Made by a program: the position numbers and the translations under genes. A stretch of 21,611 bases of DNA from Saccoglossus kowalevskii. Its lineage: Eukaryota > Hemichordata > Enteropneusta > Harrimaniidae. The stretch spans positions 506,351 through 527,961 of the forward strand of contig NW_003116449.1 in NCBI RefSeq assembly GCF_000003605.2. Reading direction: 5' to 3'. Numbering within the stretch: position 1 is the first letter of the stretch; every line of letters starts with the position of its first letter. Positions 1 through 10,785 of the stretch are shown piece by piece. The notes under the pieces were generated by a model. It searched no databases. It had not been told where the DNA came from and worked only from the letters and a program-made list of their open reading frames with translations.

Positions 1-839
1 CCCTCCCGCTTTAAGCTACCCACAACATATATCCAAGTCGAGGAATCATTTCGTCGCTAGAGGGCAGACTTAACGGCACGTCAATTCATTCGTTCACACT
101 GCTTGTATTATAACTATTCACGTCACGTGGTTGTTTTCAGGCAATGGGCAATATCGTATCGGATCGCATGAAACGGATGATGTTAACATTTGGTGCTCGT
201 TGACCAATCACATCAATAGGAAAAATAGAAACAACATACCCATGTTTTGCTGTTGAGGACACAGTATATATAAAATGGTCTGTCAGTGGAATGCATTAAT
301 TATCCAAGTTCATTAGAGAATTATATATAACTAAGTGTTCGAAACTATTGGTTCTATTAAATTTTATACCAAAATAAAGGAACATTTTAAATAGGTTTAT
401 GTTTCTGTATACTTTGTCACACCCAAATTACAGAGAAATTTATTTTAATAAACTGTAACCTACAAAGACCTGAGTCTGATTGTTGACTGTCGTAACACAA
501 ACACACATAAAGCCGAAGCCACGTGATGGCTTAATAAAATATGGCTTATAGCACAAAATATACTAGTATAATTTACTTATACGATGAATGCAGAATTCAG
601 AAAGTGAGTAGTAATTGAATTCCCAGTCGCTAAAACCAGCAAGGTGTGACAGTGAAGTCATACCAAATACGTTCACGCGAGTAAGCAAGACAAGGGGTAA
701 ACCATATGAACGTCTGTTATACATTGTGTATTAATTGGAGTATACGTACATGATTTCTGCAGCATGACTAGCAAGTGTTGTATAATCTCTCGATAAAAAC
801 ATGATGATGTCATCGTATGGATAATAATGTACCCAAGGT
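1..839. other. Intergenic, no gene recognised
   Basis: AT-rich sequence with no reading frame or RNA gene that I can support. It contains isolated E-boxes (CACGTG near 123 and 521) and AATAAA-like hexamers near 374 and 446, none of which can be tied to a transcript. It could belong to the flank of an upstream gene, but no exon is visible. Confidence 0.6.
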
Positions 840-1262
840 CAAATATAACGACCTGGCACAGGTATAGGTTCCATGATACGGACGGGTGTATATCAGATAT
901 AACGCTCTCGTACAGTTAATCACCATCACGCGGATTTAATACCGCAACACCGATTTAACGTCATGACAATGATACGAATACTAGTATAACAACCTGACAC
1001 AGATACAACTCAATGATATTATAACCTTCTTAAGCGGATCTAACACCATAGCAATGATCTAATGCCGCGATACATTAGATATAACGCCGTCACACTAATA
1101 TAACGCCCTCACACTAATCTAACGCCCTCACACAACTATAACGCCCTCACACAAATTGAATACCGTGGCACTGATCTAAAGCCGTAATATAGATATAACG
1201 CTATGACACGAATATAATTCCCGGACACAAATACAACGCCAACACACATCTGACGCACATCA
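840..1262. repeat. Old, diverged ~19-bp tandem array
   Basis: The best-preserved part (about 1078-1150) has four head-to-tail units close to ATAACGCCCTCACACTAAT, 19 bp each with one to three differences. On both sides, from about 840 to 1262, the same pattern recurs in weaker form: a core resembling TAACGCC or TAATACC, followed by CTCACAC, ATGACAC or AGCAATG and then GAT or AAT. I estimate roughly 20 units with small indels. It is noncoding and appears to be a minisatellite that stopped homogenising long ago, except at its centre. The outer borders are uncertain by a unit or two. Confidence 0.72.
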
Positions 1263-3499
1263 ATATGCATAATTAAGATCTAGACTACACAATGTGTTTG
1301 AAATACGCGTCTGAATGTCACGTGCACTTATAGCGGGAGGGTCGTCACTTGCGCATGCGCGGGAATTGAGTCCCAAGCGACGATAACAACACACGCTAAA
1401 ACGCAAAGGCTCATGGATAGATGCTTGTTTGTAAACAATGACAAGCGATGGCCATCGGATGCATACGCTTTAAAGTACGTACATCACTTACAGCGCCACC
1501 ACGACTGGTGCAAAATCAAGTTCAACTTCCAAAAAACATGACCAATTGCTTTGATTTTGTTATTACAGTATGCATCTTACATCAGACACTATAAAACAAG
1601 AATTGTGTGTCCAACAAGCTTGCTTTGTACATTTTCCGACCGAACCACCCCTCTTCCTTGTGATGGTGTTTTAATAATAATTTGAAACCTTGATCACTCT
1701 TGGCTATTAATGAAGCTTTAAACTGAAATATGCTAAACGCATCAGTAAACGACCGTATAACATACATTTGTTTAGGAATCATCCCAAAATTGACAAAAAA
1801 AAGTTGGTCCGGCAAATTTCTCAACGGGTGATACCTCCTCATTTTTATGTTCTATATATGTAGTACGATATCGTTCTTGTATCGAGCTACTGTAGATAGA
1901 CATATATTATAATTGAGTTTGTCTATATCAGCAATAGTAAAACACAAAGAGGTCAAAGTTCAAAGTATTATTGGTCTTATTAGGTACATGCCAATGAATA
2001 TTACCGAGGAGCAAATGGAATCAAAGAGTTTCATTGAATATTTTGCAGAAGTAGCGGCACAGTTCCCTTCTCTGTGCTTATTCACACCTTGAATGAACAA
2101 AAGACAGTCACGTTACTCCAAAACACGTGATACCGCTTGGCATCATGGGATATGATTCATTTTACCGACGTCAAGTGCAACACTCAATTGATTTCCATTT
2201 TTGAAAGCATTTATGAGTATATACGAATGACTGATTTCCTAGCGGTTCTTAATGAATATTGAATTACAGTTGTATGCCGACGCCATTGAGTTTATATGAC
2301 ACGTGACTCGTAGCTAACTTAAAAACGCGATTAAAATGCGGTCGGTTTCCGCTCGGACAAGACCGCGTGGTCGGAAATTATGCGATAAGCGGTCGATGTA
2401 AAAGCGGAAGGTTGGGCGAAATGAGTACTGTATGACCATGTTTCTCGGACGAAGTCTCGACTGACAATAATGCTGACAATGGACGTTAGATAAACACGCA
2501 CTGTTTGCAACTGGAAGCTTATCACCCGTTATATCAGAATCGTCAACAACAGAGTGTACAGATAAGATGTTATCATTTAAACCCTTTCAAAGATAAACAT
2601 TATGCAAATATCCACGAAACGCCAGTTGTAGTCTTTTCTGCTAGTGTTTTAAAACACTAATTTGAGCAACGTTATTTCGCAATTTCGATCTTTTGTAAAC
2701 CTGGGGTGATGTATCAAGGTCTAAAGTAACCGTTTTATCAATTTTTGAAAAATCAAGAAAAAAGTGAAAATTTCCCTTCTCGCTACCTTAACCAACCACG
2801 CATTTGCTCCGTCATCACGTGACCCGTTAAATCAATAGAGACTAGGGTATATCAATGTCTTCACAGACTACGCACCCACTTAATAACACACAGAATACTA
2901 TGAACGATAGGTATATGGTTAGGTTGCAGGGTGTAGCCCCTGGGACAGTCCGACCAACCAATTATTTACTCATTTGCACAAACCGTGACGCCAGACGAGA
3001 TTAAAATGGCCAAAATAACATGGAAAAGGCTGAAAAACGAAACTGAAAACAATCATACTCAAATACATTTATATACTCTTTTTAGCACGCATGCCTCCAA
3101 AAAAACGTCACAGAAATAACAGCCGATTTTGGGGAAAAATAGAACTGCAAACCTGCCTTGTCATGTTTGTCGGGTTTCATCCAGACTAAAATACTAGTAA
3201 ATTAGACTACTTATATAATGTTTAAAGTCAACTGAACCGTGGCAAATCCAGCGTAGAATGATACCTACAAATTACGTGCCTGGCACATTGCCTACGATTG
3301 GATGTTAACACACACCACACTCATTATGCAAGTATCGCGTGATGTTCGTGACGTCTTGTGTTTTTGTCTCAAAGTTACAACTCTTGACTATTAGATATAT
3401 TAATGTGACATCGGGGACAAAGAACACGCCAGTGTTCGACATTTCTACAATATCTAATATCGGTGAAGTCATACTGTTCAAGGTCAGTATTAAATTATC
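1263..3499. other. Intergenic, no gene recognised
   Basis: Only short reading frames occur, in both orientations, and none has a recognisable motif. A GC-richer patch at 2333-2420 contains several GCGGTC/GACCGC words, including an inverted pair (2339-2344 with 2362-2367) that could form a short hairpin. An octamer ATGCAAAT lies at 2602-2609. No gene is supported. Confidence 0.6.
1950..1962 (+). promoter_or_regulatory. DR1 nuclear-receptor site
   Basis: AGGTCAAAGTTCA consists of two hexamer half-sites (AGGTCA and the common variant AGTTCA) as a direct repeat with one base between them. DR1 elements bind HNF4, COUP-TF and RXR heterodimers. The match is seen directly; use in vivo is unproven and no promoter is visible next to it. 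Confidence 0.4.
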
Positions 3500-4404
3500 A
3501 TGAACAAACGCAGAAAGAAACGACTACAACTCTTCGTGGGCACTTGCGAGTGAATTTTTTTTGTTTTGCTTTTTATTATCAAAAAAGTCTTGGCTATAGA
3601 CTGTTGAATTTTTTATAGAATTGTGAATAGTGGAACATACTCAAAAAACGATTTTAAAATATAGATAACAGGTGCAAAATTATCTCTTTTGAATGCTTTG
3701 CAAGATTTAGCAGGCTGTACATAAATAATAATAAAAAAACATGGTGAAAAAAAGAAATGACGGGATCTCCATATTATGCACGTATTTAACTGTTACAAAA
3801 CGATAATACATTTAAATTTGAAACTGTAACAGCCATTTTAATTATGAGCATTAGCAAACTTCTTACTGAGTGAATTGTTATGCAAATTAGCAATTATCTC
3901 AGCTTCATTTTAGTGCACATTCCAGAACTTTAAAAAAATAGCTCCTAGACGCTTTAACCTTTTGTTTTGAAATTTTCACAAATAATTGACAATGTGTTTA
4001 TCTTCAAAACGCCGTCGAGACATTGTTTTTAGTTGAATAGTGTTACAGCAATCGTACAGACAACTAGCCTGGGTGTTAATTTATGCATAAACTTGAAGTA
4101 GTGAAATTTGAGCTGCTGCCCTACAAAATTGACAACTGGTAGACAGTTTTCAAGACGGCACTTTCTTCATAGTAAACAGATGTACCCATAAACCAATTTT
4201 AACAGGAAACAGAAGCATGGTTTAGAAGCTATTTTTTTAAAATCACTTTTGACCAAAAAAGCAAATTGTTGTGCATATTTCAAACTACAGTGTCCATTAA
4301 AATAAAATACTAACAAAACTTTAAAATTCATACAATAAGCTTTCCGAAAATATATAGTTTAGTGGACAAGGGAGGTCATCTTGGTTTCCTAATTAACTAA
4401 TTAA
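3500..4404. other. AT-rich noncoding block with homeodomain and octamer motifs
   Basis: This stretch has long A and T runs and no gene. An octamer ATGCAAAT at 3880-3887 is followed directly by TAGCAATTA. Two TAATTA palindromes lie at 4390-4395 and 4398-4403, eight bases apart start to start, a typical arrangement for homeodomain binding. A weak inverted match (3639-3664 with 4229-4254, around GATTTTAAAA) might mark the arms of an old element, but it is short and in AT-rich sequence. Enhancer or decayed repeat are both possible. Confidence 0.35.
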
Positions 4405-7400
4405 AATACCCGTCAGGTAAACTGCATCTCTACCTTAAGCACTAGTGTGTTTCAACAGCATTCATATCTGTGCGCTTTGTCAGACCAGCTTATAACAATC
4501 GTACGAGTAATTGTGAACTTTGTCAACAATAATATTGTGGAGAACATATAATGGTATTGATTATTCGGTGACAGTCACGGTCGGACACAGCCTTGTTAAT
4601 ACATCACACATATTAGTTAAGGTACTTCATCTATACCAGACGTTTATAGGTCACGTGTCCACTTGTCAATGTCCATTAACGAATGATAGTACGCCACCTA
4701 GCGATCTCGCCACAACATGACGTACCCCTGTACTGGTGAGTATTCCGCCGTCAGATTGTTCGTTCCATGTCATTGTCTACTTATAAGTGTCCCTGTATCA
4801 CCATAATGTTCATATCTACGCTCCCACTGTTACGTAAATATAACCCATATATACGTATACAAATAACACATAGATCACTTAATACTGTGTGAACACAACT
4901 GTTTACTATAATTGTTGAAGTCACGACGTATGATATAGTCTCGAACTTTATATAACATTATATATTCTGTTTTCACTTTATCCTACATTACTCTATCGAA
5001 TCATAAATCAGGAGATTATTATGCATAACTCATTAATATTACGTATCCTGGTACAATTTTTTGCCGTATTTTTAAACTTCAATTTATAATTGTTTGCAAT
5101 TTTTTATAAAAACATTTAAGAAATTACACGCTTGTGCTAGTTTACCGTAATACGTTGTTTTCGGAAACTGGTCTGCTTCATCTTTGAAACGCCAAATACG
5201 CAAATCCAAGCCATCAACAAAATTATAAAAACGTAACAGGTGATAAAAAGTCTCTATCGACGGAAATGAGCCTTTAACTTCGGTATTTTCGTTGGCGCTG
5301 TCGCTGTTTAAAAATTGTGTTTGCAATCAACGCAATTGAAATTTACCGTCCACTCTGTCACAATACGCTGAGGGCAAATATTCGTCTTTACATATGGTCC
5401 GATTTTCAGAATACACCAAAGTTATCTATGGAAAAAATGAATTATACCATTTAATAAATAAGTGATTCGAAAAGTTCACACCGCAATGAATGTCATTGTG
5501 CATTTTTTTCAATGTTTTTGGACGACACAATCAGGCATAAGTGCATTTAGCGTATAAAACATCATGGTTTCTCCTATCCGTTCTGAAGTACAGTGTTTCA
5601 CACGCTTTGTATGTATGTCGATAGTTCGCAGTACACATCATCAATGCACGTATCTAGTCCGTAAAGCGAGCGACGAAGTGTAGTCGTGGACAAGTCTCTT
5701 TTTCTTGCCCACCCGTCGGTTGAATTGAGGGACTGTGGTTGAACCAATCTATACAACGATACAACACTGAAATCTCGTTGCGATACCGAAACACAGAAAT
5801 CCTGCAACGGGGCGCCAGGTGTAGTTATATCGAAATTGCAGCCACGTTATATTTTAATGACATTGTTTGCGTCAAAAATAGGGTAAAATCTGACCGTGTA
5901 ACTGTTGTCTAAACCGTGCGTGTTTAATATTGGTTAGTGATAAGATTATGGAAGACGTCGCGCGGCGTTCGATGTGACTCTGATGACGCGTATGGGCATT
6001 GTGTGTAAAATGCACTACTCGCTTACACCAAAATTAATACTATGAGGATAGACAATTCCTGAACTTGACAAATTGAGCTGCCTTTGTTTAGTTACGTCAG
6101 GTGTGTAACACGGTAGTAGCTCTAGCTGTCAACAAAACAGAGATGTTGTAATTTTCACGAATGTACAACAGCACTGTTTCACATACTGTATTCGGAGACG
6201 GGGGAATGGATGATTTCTGAACAACAACAGTTGGTACCCGGTCAATTACAAGATACCAAGCGATAAAAAGCTTACGTTTCTATAGACGATGTATTAAATG
6301 GTTCCATGAATCGATTATTACTTTTCAAGTTCAATCAAGCGAAACCCAAAGCCAATGCCGCACAAATATTGCTCTTCACTTTATCTTCGTTCGATCTACG
6401 ATTTATTTAAGAAAAACGATCAATTTGGAATAAAAGATTTCTGTCATGAATTTAAAAACAATTCCGATCGTTTATCGCACAATTGAATCATGATTTTTGA
6501 CAATAAAGTGTCCATTGATTCTAAAGATTTGTTTAAAATGCGCGAAAACAGAGATGAATATGAACTTCACTTTTCAATTGATTCGTGTATTGAATTTGAA
6601 CAACACGTGCAGTATTTCGCGAGCACATTTATATCCCGATAAAACACTATGACGTCATCGCATGGGAGGAGGAGGTCTGTTTGCAATACTTTTTCATTAA
6701 AATGCAACACAATATGTTACCATGGAAAAACGTCAATTTAATTCAAATGGCGGCATCGTGAAACCGAATTTATCACCAACGTCCAGTCATCATTATTGGC
6801 TTCTGCATATTTCTATGAATCTTCCGTATCATTTGTTTTTTTATTTCACTTATATACCAGTTTTACTGGGTGAATATTGACATTTGACATTTAAGTGCAC
6901 GGGCGAAGGAGCTCATTGGCCGGACATGACCGGAGAGCTAATGTTTTATTGTCTTGCACGAATTAGGAATTATAATTCAATATTTAATATCTGTATTACT
7001 GTCCCTCAACTGATATTGGTGAAATTTACTCACCAAAGCAAGCCCGTCTATCTGTCCACCGACGCCATCGTAAACAACTCGCTGTAGGGCAATGGTACGT
7101 GCTGGACTACAAACTACCCCGGATGTAGTGAATGCACATGATAATGTACTACATTATAGAGTATTAAATTACTTTAATGGTGTATCCGTTGTCTCACGTC
7201 GTTATCTTTGGGTTTTATAAGTAGTAAGTTAAATATTTTTCACCAGCGTGTTACCATGGTTATCAAACATTGTATTAAGCAGGAATTACCACGAGGAATG
7301 CAGTTTAATATGGAAATATCATATTTATGATTGATTATCGACGTAACTTAAACATCGGGATATTCATGTGAAATTATCAAATATATTAACAGGTGTATAT

Positions 7401-7927
7401 GTATATACAAATGTACAATATAATTGGTCGTACAGACAGAATTTATTAGATTCGCTGATTAGTAAAATCCACTAAATTAAATTTACGCGATCAAGTAAAA
7501 TTACAATAAAACACAGTTAATATGCTGAAAACATCGAAATAGTGTCCGGGAAAATAAGTGGTTCTACAGTACAACCCTTAAGTTATACGACTCTATTATA
7601 TGAAAGCGATTTCATGAAATATTCAGTATGGATGAGTGTAGAATCAATTCGGGTTTTTTTTCAAGTACCGTAGCAACGCGCGACACACATATACATCCGG
7701 GTATCTAAAGTATTTACCATACACAATGAATGGGTTGCATCTGATCTTCGTCTGAATCTTCAGAATAGTCTCAGTGAAACAATACAAGTACCTAAAACGT
7801 CGATAATCCTAGTCTGCTACAAATTAGTTTATCGCACAAAAAAACTACGCAATTAAGCGTTCACTTTTTTACAAATAGAAGGCCTTTTGTGTGAAACACT
7901 CTATAGAAACTAAAGTTCCCTAAAACG
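4405..7927. other. Intergenic, no gene recognised
   Basis: No exon, RNA gene or tandem array is visible. Short reading frames (for example 5084-5326 on the minus strand, 80 codons) have no motif that I recognise. The region includes a palindromic CRE at 6650-6657 and two copies of the word GTTACCATGG (6716-6725 and 7250-7259). Confidence 0.55.
6650..6657. promoter_or_regulatory. Palindromic CRE (TGACGTCA)
   Basis: This is a perfect eight-base cAMP response element, the consensus site for CREB/ATF bZIP dimers. It is seen directly. No promoter is recognised nearby, so it may be a chance or a distal site. Confidence 0.35.
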
Positions 7928-7961
7928 TTAACCCTTAGGCACCCACGTTCTTCAACTATCT

Positions 7962-8205
7962 TTAACCTTTTCACCACCAGTTCCCTCTTTTCATCACAAA
8001 TCCACAAAATAGTCCCGATTATAGTCTGCACTTTCGTTCAGAAGATTGGGACAAAAATAGTAAAATTTTAAAATAAAAAATAAAAATTTACCAGAGTTTT
8101 ATCTGTTGGCTCCAAAATTAAGGTTCATTTCCAGAAATATTAAAAAATATAAAAAAAAAAGTGCAGACACATTTGGGCGGGAAAAGCTGGTGGTGAAATG
8201 ATTAA
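7962..8205. mobile_element. TTAA-flanked MITE-like element, 244 bp
   Basis: The left end reads TTAACCTTTTCACCACCAG (7962-7980). The right end (8187-8205), read on the other strand, is TTAATCATTTCACCACCAG, giving 17 of 19 matches including the TTAA at both tips. A second inner pair, GTCTGCAC at 8024-8031 and its complement at 8161-8168, lies in the same nested order. The interior is AT-rich and has no coding capacity. Short size, terminal inverted repeats and TTAA duplication are the hallmarks of non-autonomous piggyBac-type elements; the superfamily assignment is inferred from TTAA only. The left arm is about 25 bp longer than the right between the paired blocks, so the copy is imperfect. Confidence 0.62.
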
Positions 8206-8744
8206 TATTTCTAATTGTATACTTTATATTTTTTCAAAACTAGAAACAGTAATAACAATTCTGAAAAAAACGTAGAAAATAGTATTTTTATGACAAAAAT
8301 ATATCAATAAATGAACCCATTAGGGCGTCGAACACCCCGGGCACCCGATGGGATTAAGGGATTAGCGTACAACTAGAGAGAAGGCGGAAGCAATAGAGGT
8401 GAGTGTGCGTCGTGTGGCTTCTCGGCAAGAATCGGAGACACTAAAAGCGATATTATCTCTGTTTCAACGAACGGTAGGGCGTACTCGTTTGCAAACTTTT
8501 ATTTTGTCATAATTTCGATACAACGCAACGTGATGACATGCAATGTTTAATCCTTGGGAAAAAAATAGAACAGGATCGGTTATGTAGTTACCGCTTTATT
8601 CATAAATGGCAACTGGAGTTCTCCTGTCAAGACCTATATAGTTTTAATGTGCGTTGTAACTAATTGTCATTACATTATTTCAAATAAACGACAGCTCTTA
8701 AATAACTATGGCAATCTCAGTACCGTATGTATCTCATTCCCGTA

Positions 8745-9406
8745 GCGACTGCAGCCGCGGCGTCCCTGTGTGTGATGACTGTAGCGTCCCTGTGTGTGGT
8801 GACTGCAACGTCCCTGTGTGTGGTGGCTGCAGCATCCTTGTGTGTGGTGACAGCAGCGCCCATGTGTGTGTCGACTGCAGCATACCTGTGTGTGGCGATT
8901 GCAGCGTCCCTGTGTGTGGCGACTGCAGCGCTCGTGTGTGTGGCCACTGCAGCGTCCGTGTGTGTGGTGACTGCGTCGTCCGTGCGTGTGGTGACAGCAG
9001 CGTCCCTGTGTATGGTGACTGCAGCGTCCCTGTGTGTGGTGACTGCAGCGTCCCTGTGTGTGCGGACTGCAGCGTCCAAGTGTGTGTCGACTGCAGCATC
9101 CCTGTGTATGGCGATTGCAGCGTCCCTGTGTGTGGCGACTGCAGCGCTCGTGTGTGTGGCCACTGCAGCGTCCCTGTGTGTGGTGACTGCAGCGTCCCTG
9201 TGTGTGCGGACTGCAGCGTCCAAGTGTGTGTCGACTGCAGCATCCCTGTGTATGGCGATTGCAGCGTCCCTGTGTGTGGTGACTGCAGCGCTCGTGTGTG
9301 TGGCCACTGCAGCGTCCCTGTGTGTGGTGACTGCAGCGTCCCTGTGTGTGGTGACTGCAGCGTCCCTGTGTGTGGTGACTGCAGCGTCCCTGTGTGTGGC
9401 GACTGA
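8745..9406. repeat. 24-bp minisatellite, about 28 units
   Basis: The array has about 28 head-to-tail units of 24 bp, built on GACTGCAGCGTCCCTGTG followed by TGTGGT; the first unit carries a 6-bp insertion. Variant units (GCGGAC..., ...CCAAGTG, ...GCTCGTG, GGCCAC...) recur in the same order 144 bp apart (9062 and 9206), which is a six-unit higher-order repeat, and a related block lies 216 bp further left (8871). Because 24 is divisible by three and most units lack stops, two forward and all three reverse frames stay open for 170-263 codons; on the plus strand the peptide unit is DCSVPVCG. There is no intron signal, domain or clear synonymous bias to show that any of these frames is translated. 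GTGTGTG tracts could adopt Z-DNA. Confidence 0.95.
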
Positions 9407-9409
9407 GTA

Positions 9410-10771
9410 GCCGATACAACTCTCCAAATAATACATATAAAACTTACTCAATACTTCAACGATGGGTTCAATAAAAACTCCAATCAGAGAAAAAGTGAAA
9501 TGAGTCATTTAAGAAGTTATAAACAATTCAAAACCATGTATACGCATCAGAAAGCTTGCCACTTTCATTTTGTCGGGAAAATCGAACTTTTTTACACTCT
9601 TCACTATCAAGAATATAGAAAATCGTTTACCGGGTTACCATGGACACGGCCTTTCGAACTCATATGAAAAGCTGGAGTTCTAAACAATAACAGAACGGGT
9701 GTTCTAAAGTTTTTATCGATAACCGTTTCATTTTGATTTTTTCCCAAGCAGTTTACACACTACAATCGCTTAACGATAGTTCGCTTTTATCTTAGTACTA
9801 TGGAGGTGTCTTGTAAGGGCAGAATTGGGTCGATTGGGACAAACAGCGTTCGATCTTAACAAAGGGCTTTACGACCCTAGAATTGAGATGTTTATAGATA
9901 GATTTAACGATACGATGTTACGAACACAAACGTGTCAATTTTATTCCCAGTGCAATCAATACTAAAGACTGCCGATGTATAAAGAATATGAAGATAGCGG
10001 GGATAGGTAGTCATGACACAAATTGAAACGACTAATTTGGCGACGTCAATTTGATCATAACTATACTTATTTGGACTTGGTATTTGTTGCCATAATGTTA
10101 AACTACCACTCTTTGTAGCATGTGTATTCGTTTATTTCGGTGAGTTGGAGAACGCATCGAAAATAACGATTATAACAAGTCATTTGGCGGTTTTTGGTTG
10201 GCTTGTCTGCGAGTCTCGTTCGAACGAGTCGGTTCACAGCGTGCTGGTTACTGGATTCTCAATGCCCGATTTTCTACAAGCGATCGATTGCGATTATTTC
10301 ACGGTTCGTAGTACCCCATTTTATGCAAACACACACTTGTCAAGAAGTTGAGAACTGTTTCAGTGGTTGTAACACGGCTACCTATGAACGAGGGTGAACA
10401 AAATGGCTGGTTGTTATTTATTAATATGTTTCTCATTGTTGCAAGTTAACAAAATTACACACTACCTTGCATGTGCATACAGTCCGGAGAAACAATGGAC
10501 CCCCGAATAATAATCGAGCCACTAAAGATCCTACTTACAACGGTGCATATTTTCAAATATACTGATATTGTGTGCTGCACATTAAATTAATAACAAGTGA
10601 TACATAATTAAGTTTGAATGGGAAAGTAACAAGTCGACGCACAAAAAGAGATAGTTTGTTTGGTTTTCTATGAAACATTAGTTCACTTTAACTGTGCTTT
10701 ATACCGGTATATCGTATCAGATAACTTTGGTAGTTAGTTGTTTTCTTCGAACAGTAACCTTCACCGATTCA
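9410..10771. other. Intergenic, no gene recognised
   Basis: Ordinary AT-rich sequence with no supported gene. A perfect 14-bp palindrome, CTCGTTCGAACGAG, is at 10215-10228, and one copy of the word GTTACCATGG is at 9634-9643. Overlapping short plus-strand frames around 10145-10397 show no motif. Confidence 0.55.
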
Positions 10772-10785
10772 GTTACCATGGTAAC
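10772..10785. promoter_or_regulatory. Perfect RFX X-box palindrome
   Basis: GTTACCATGGTAAC is a fully symmetrical 14-mer matching the RFX-family X-box (GTNRCC, short spacer, RGYAAC). RFX factors drive ciliary and some neuronal genes in animals. The motif is seen directly; its target gene is unknown. It lies about 4 kb upstream of the proposed receptor first exon. Confidence 0.45.

Noticed and set aside
5084-5326. 80-codon minus-strand frame with a mixed, protein-like composition
   Set aside because: No motif, splice context or repeat support was found. A single frame of this length is expected by chance in 21 kb on two strands.
8706-9508. Five long overlapping reading frames, 169-263 codons, on both strands
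   Set aside because: All are produced by the 24-bp unit being a multiple of three and lacking stops. The coexistence of five frames and the absence of any domain or coding bias argue against a gene.
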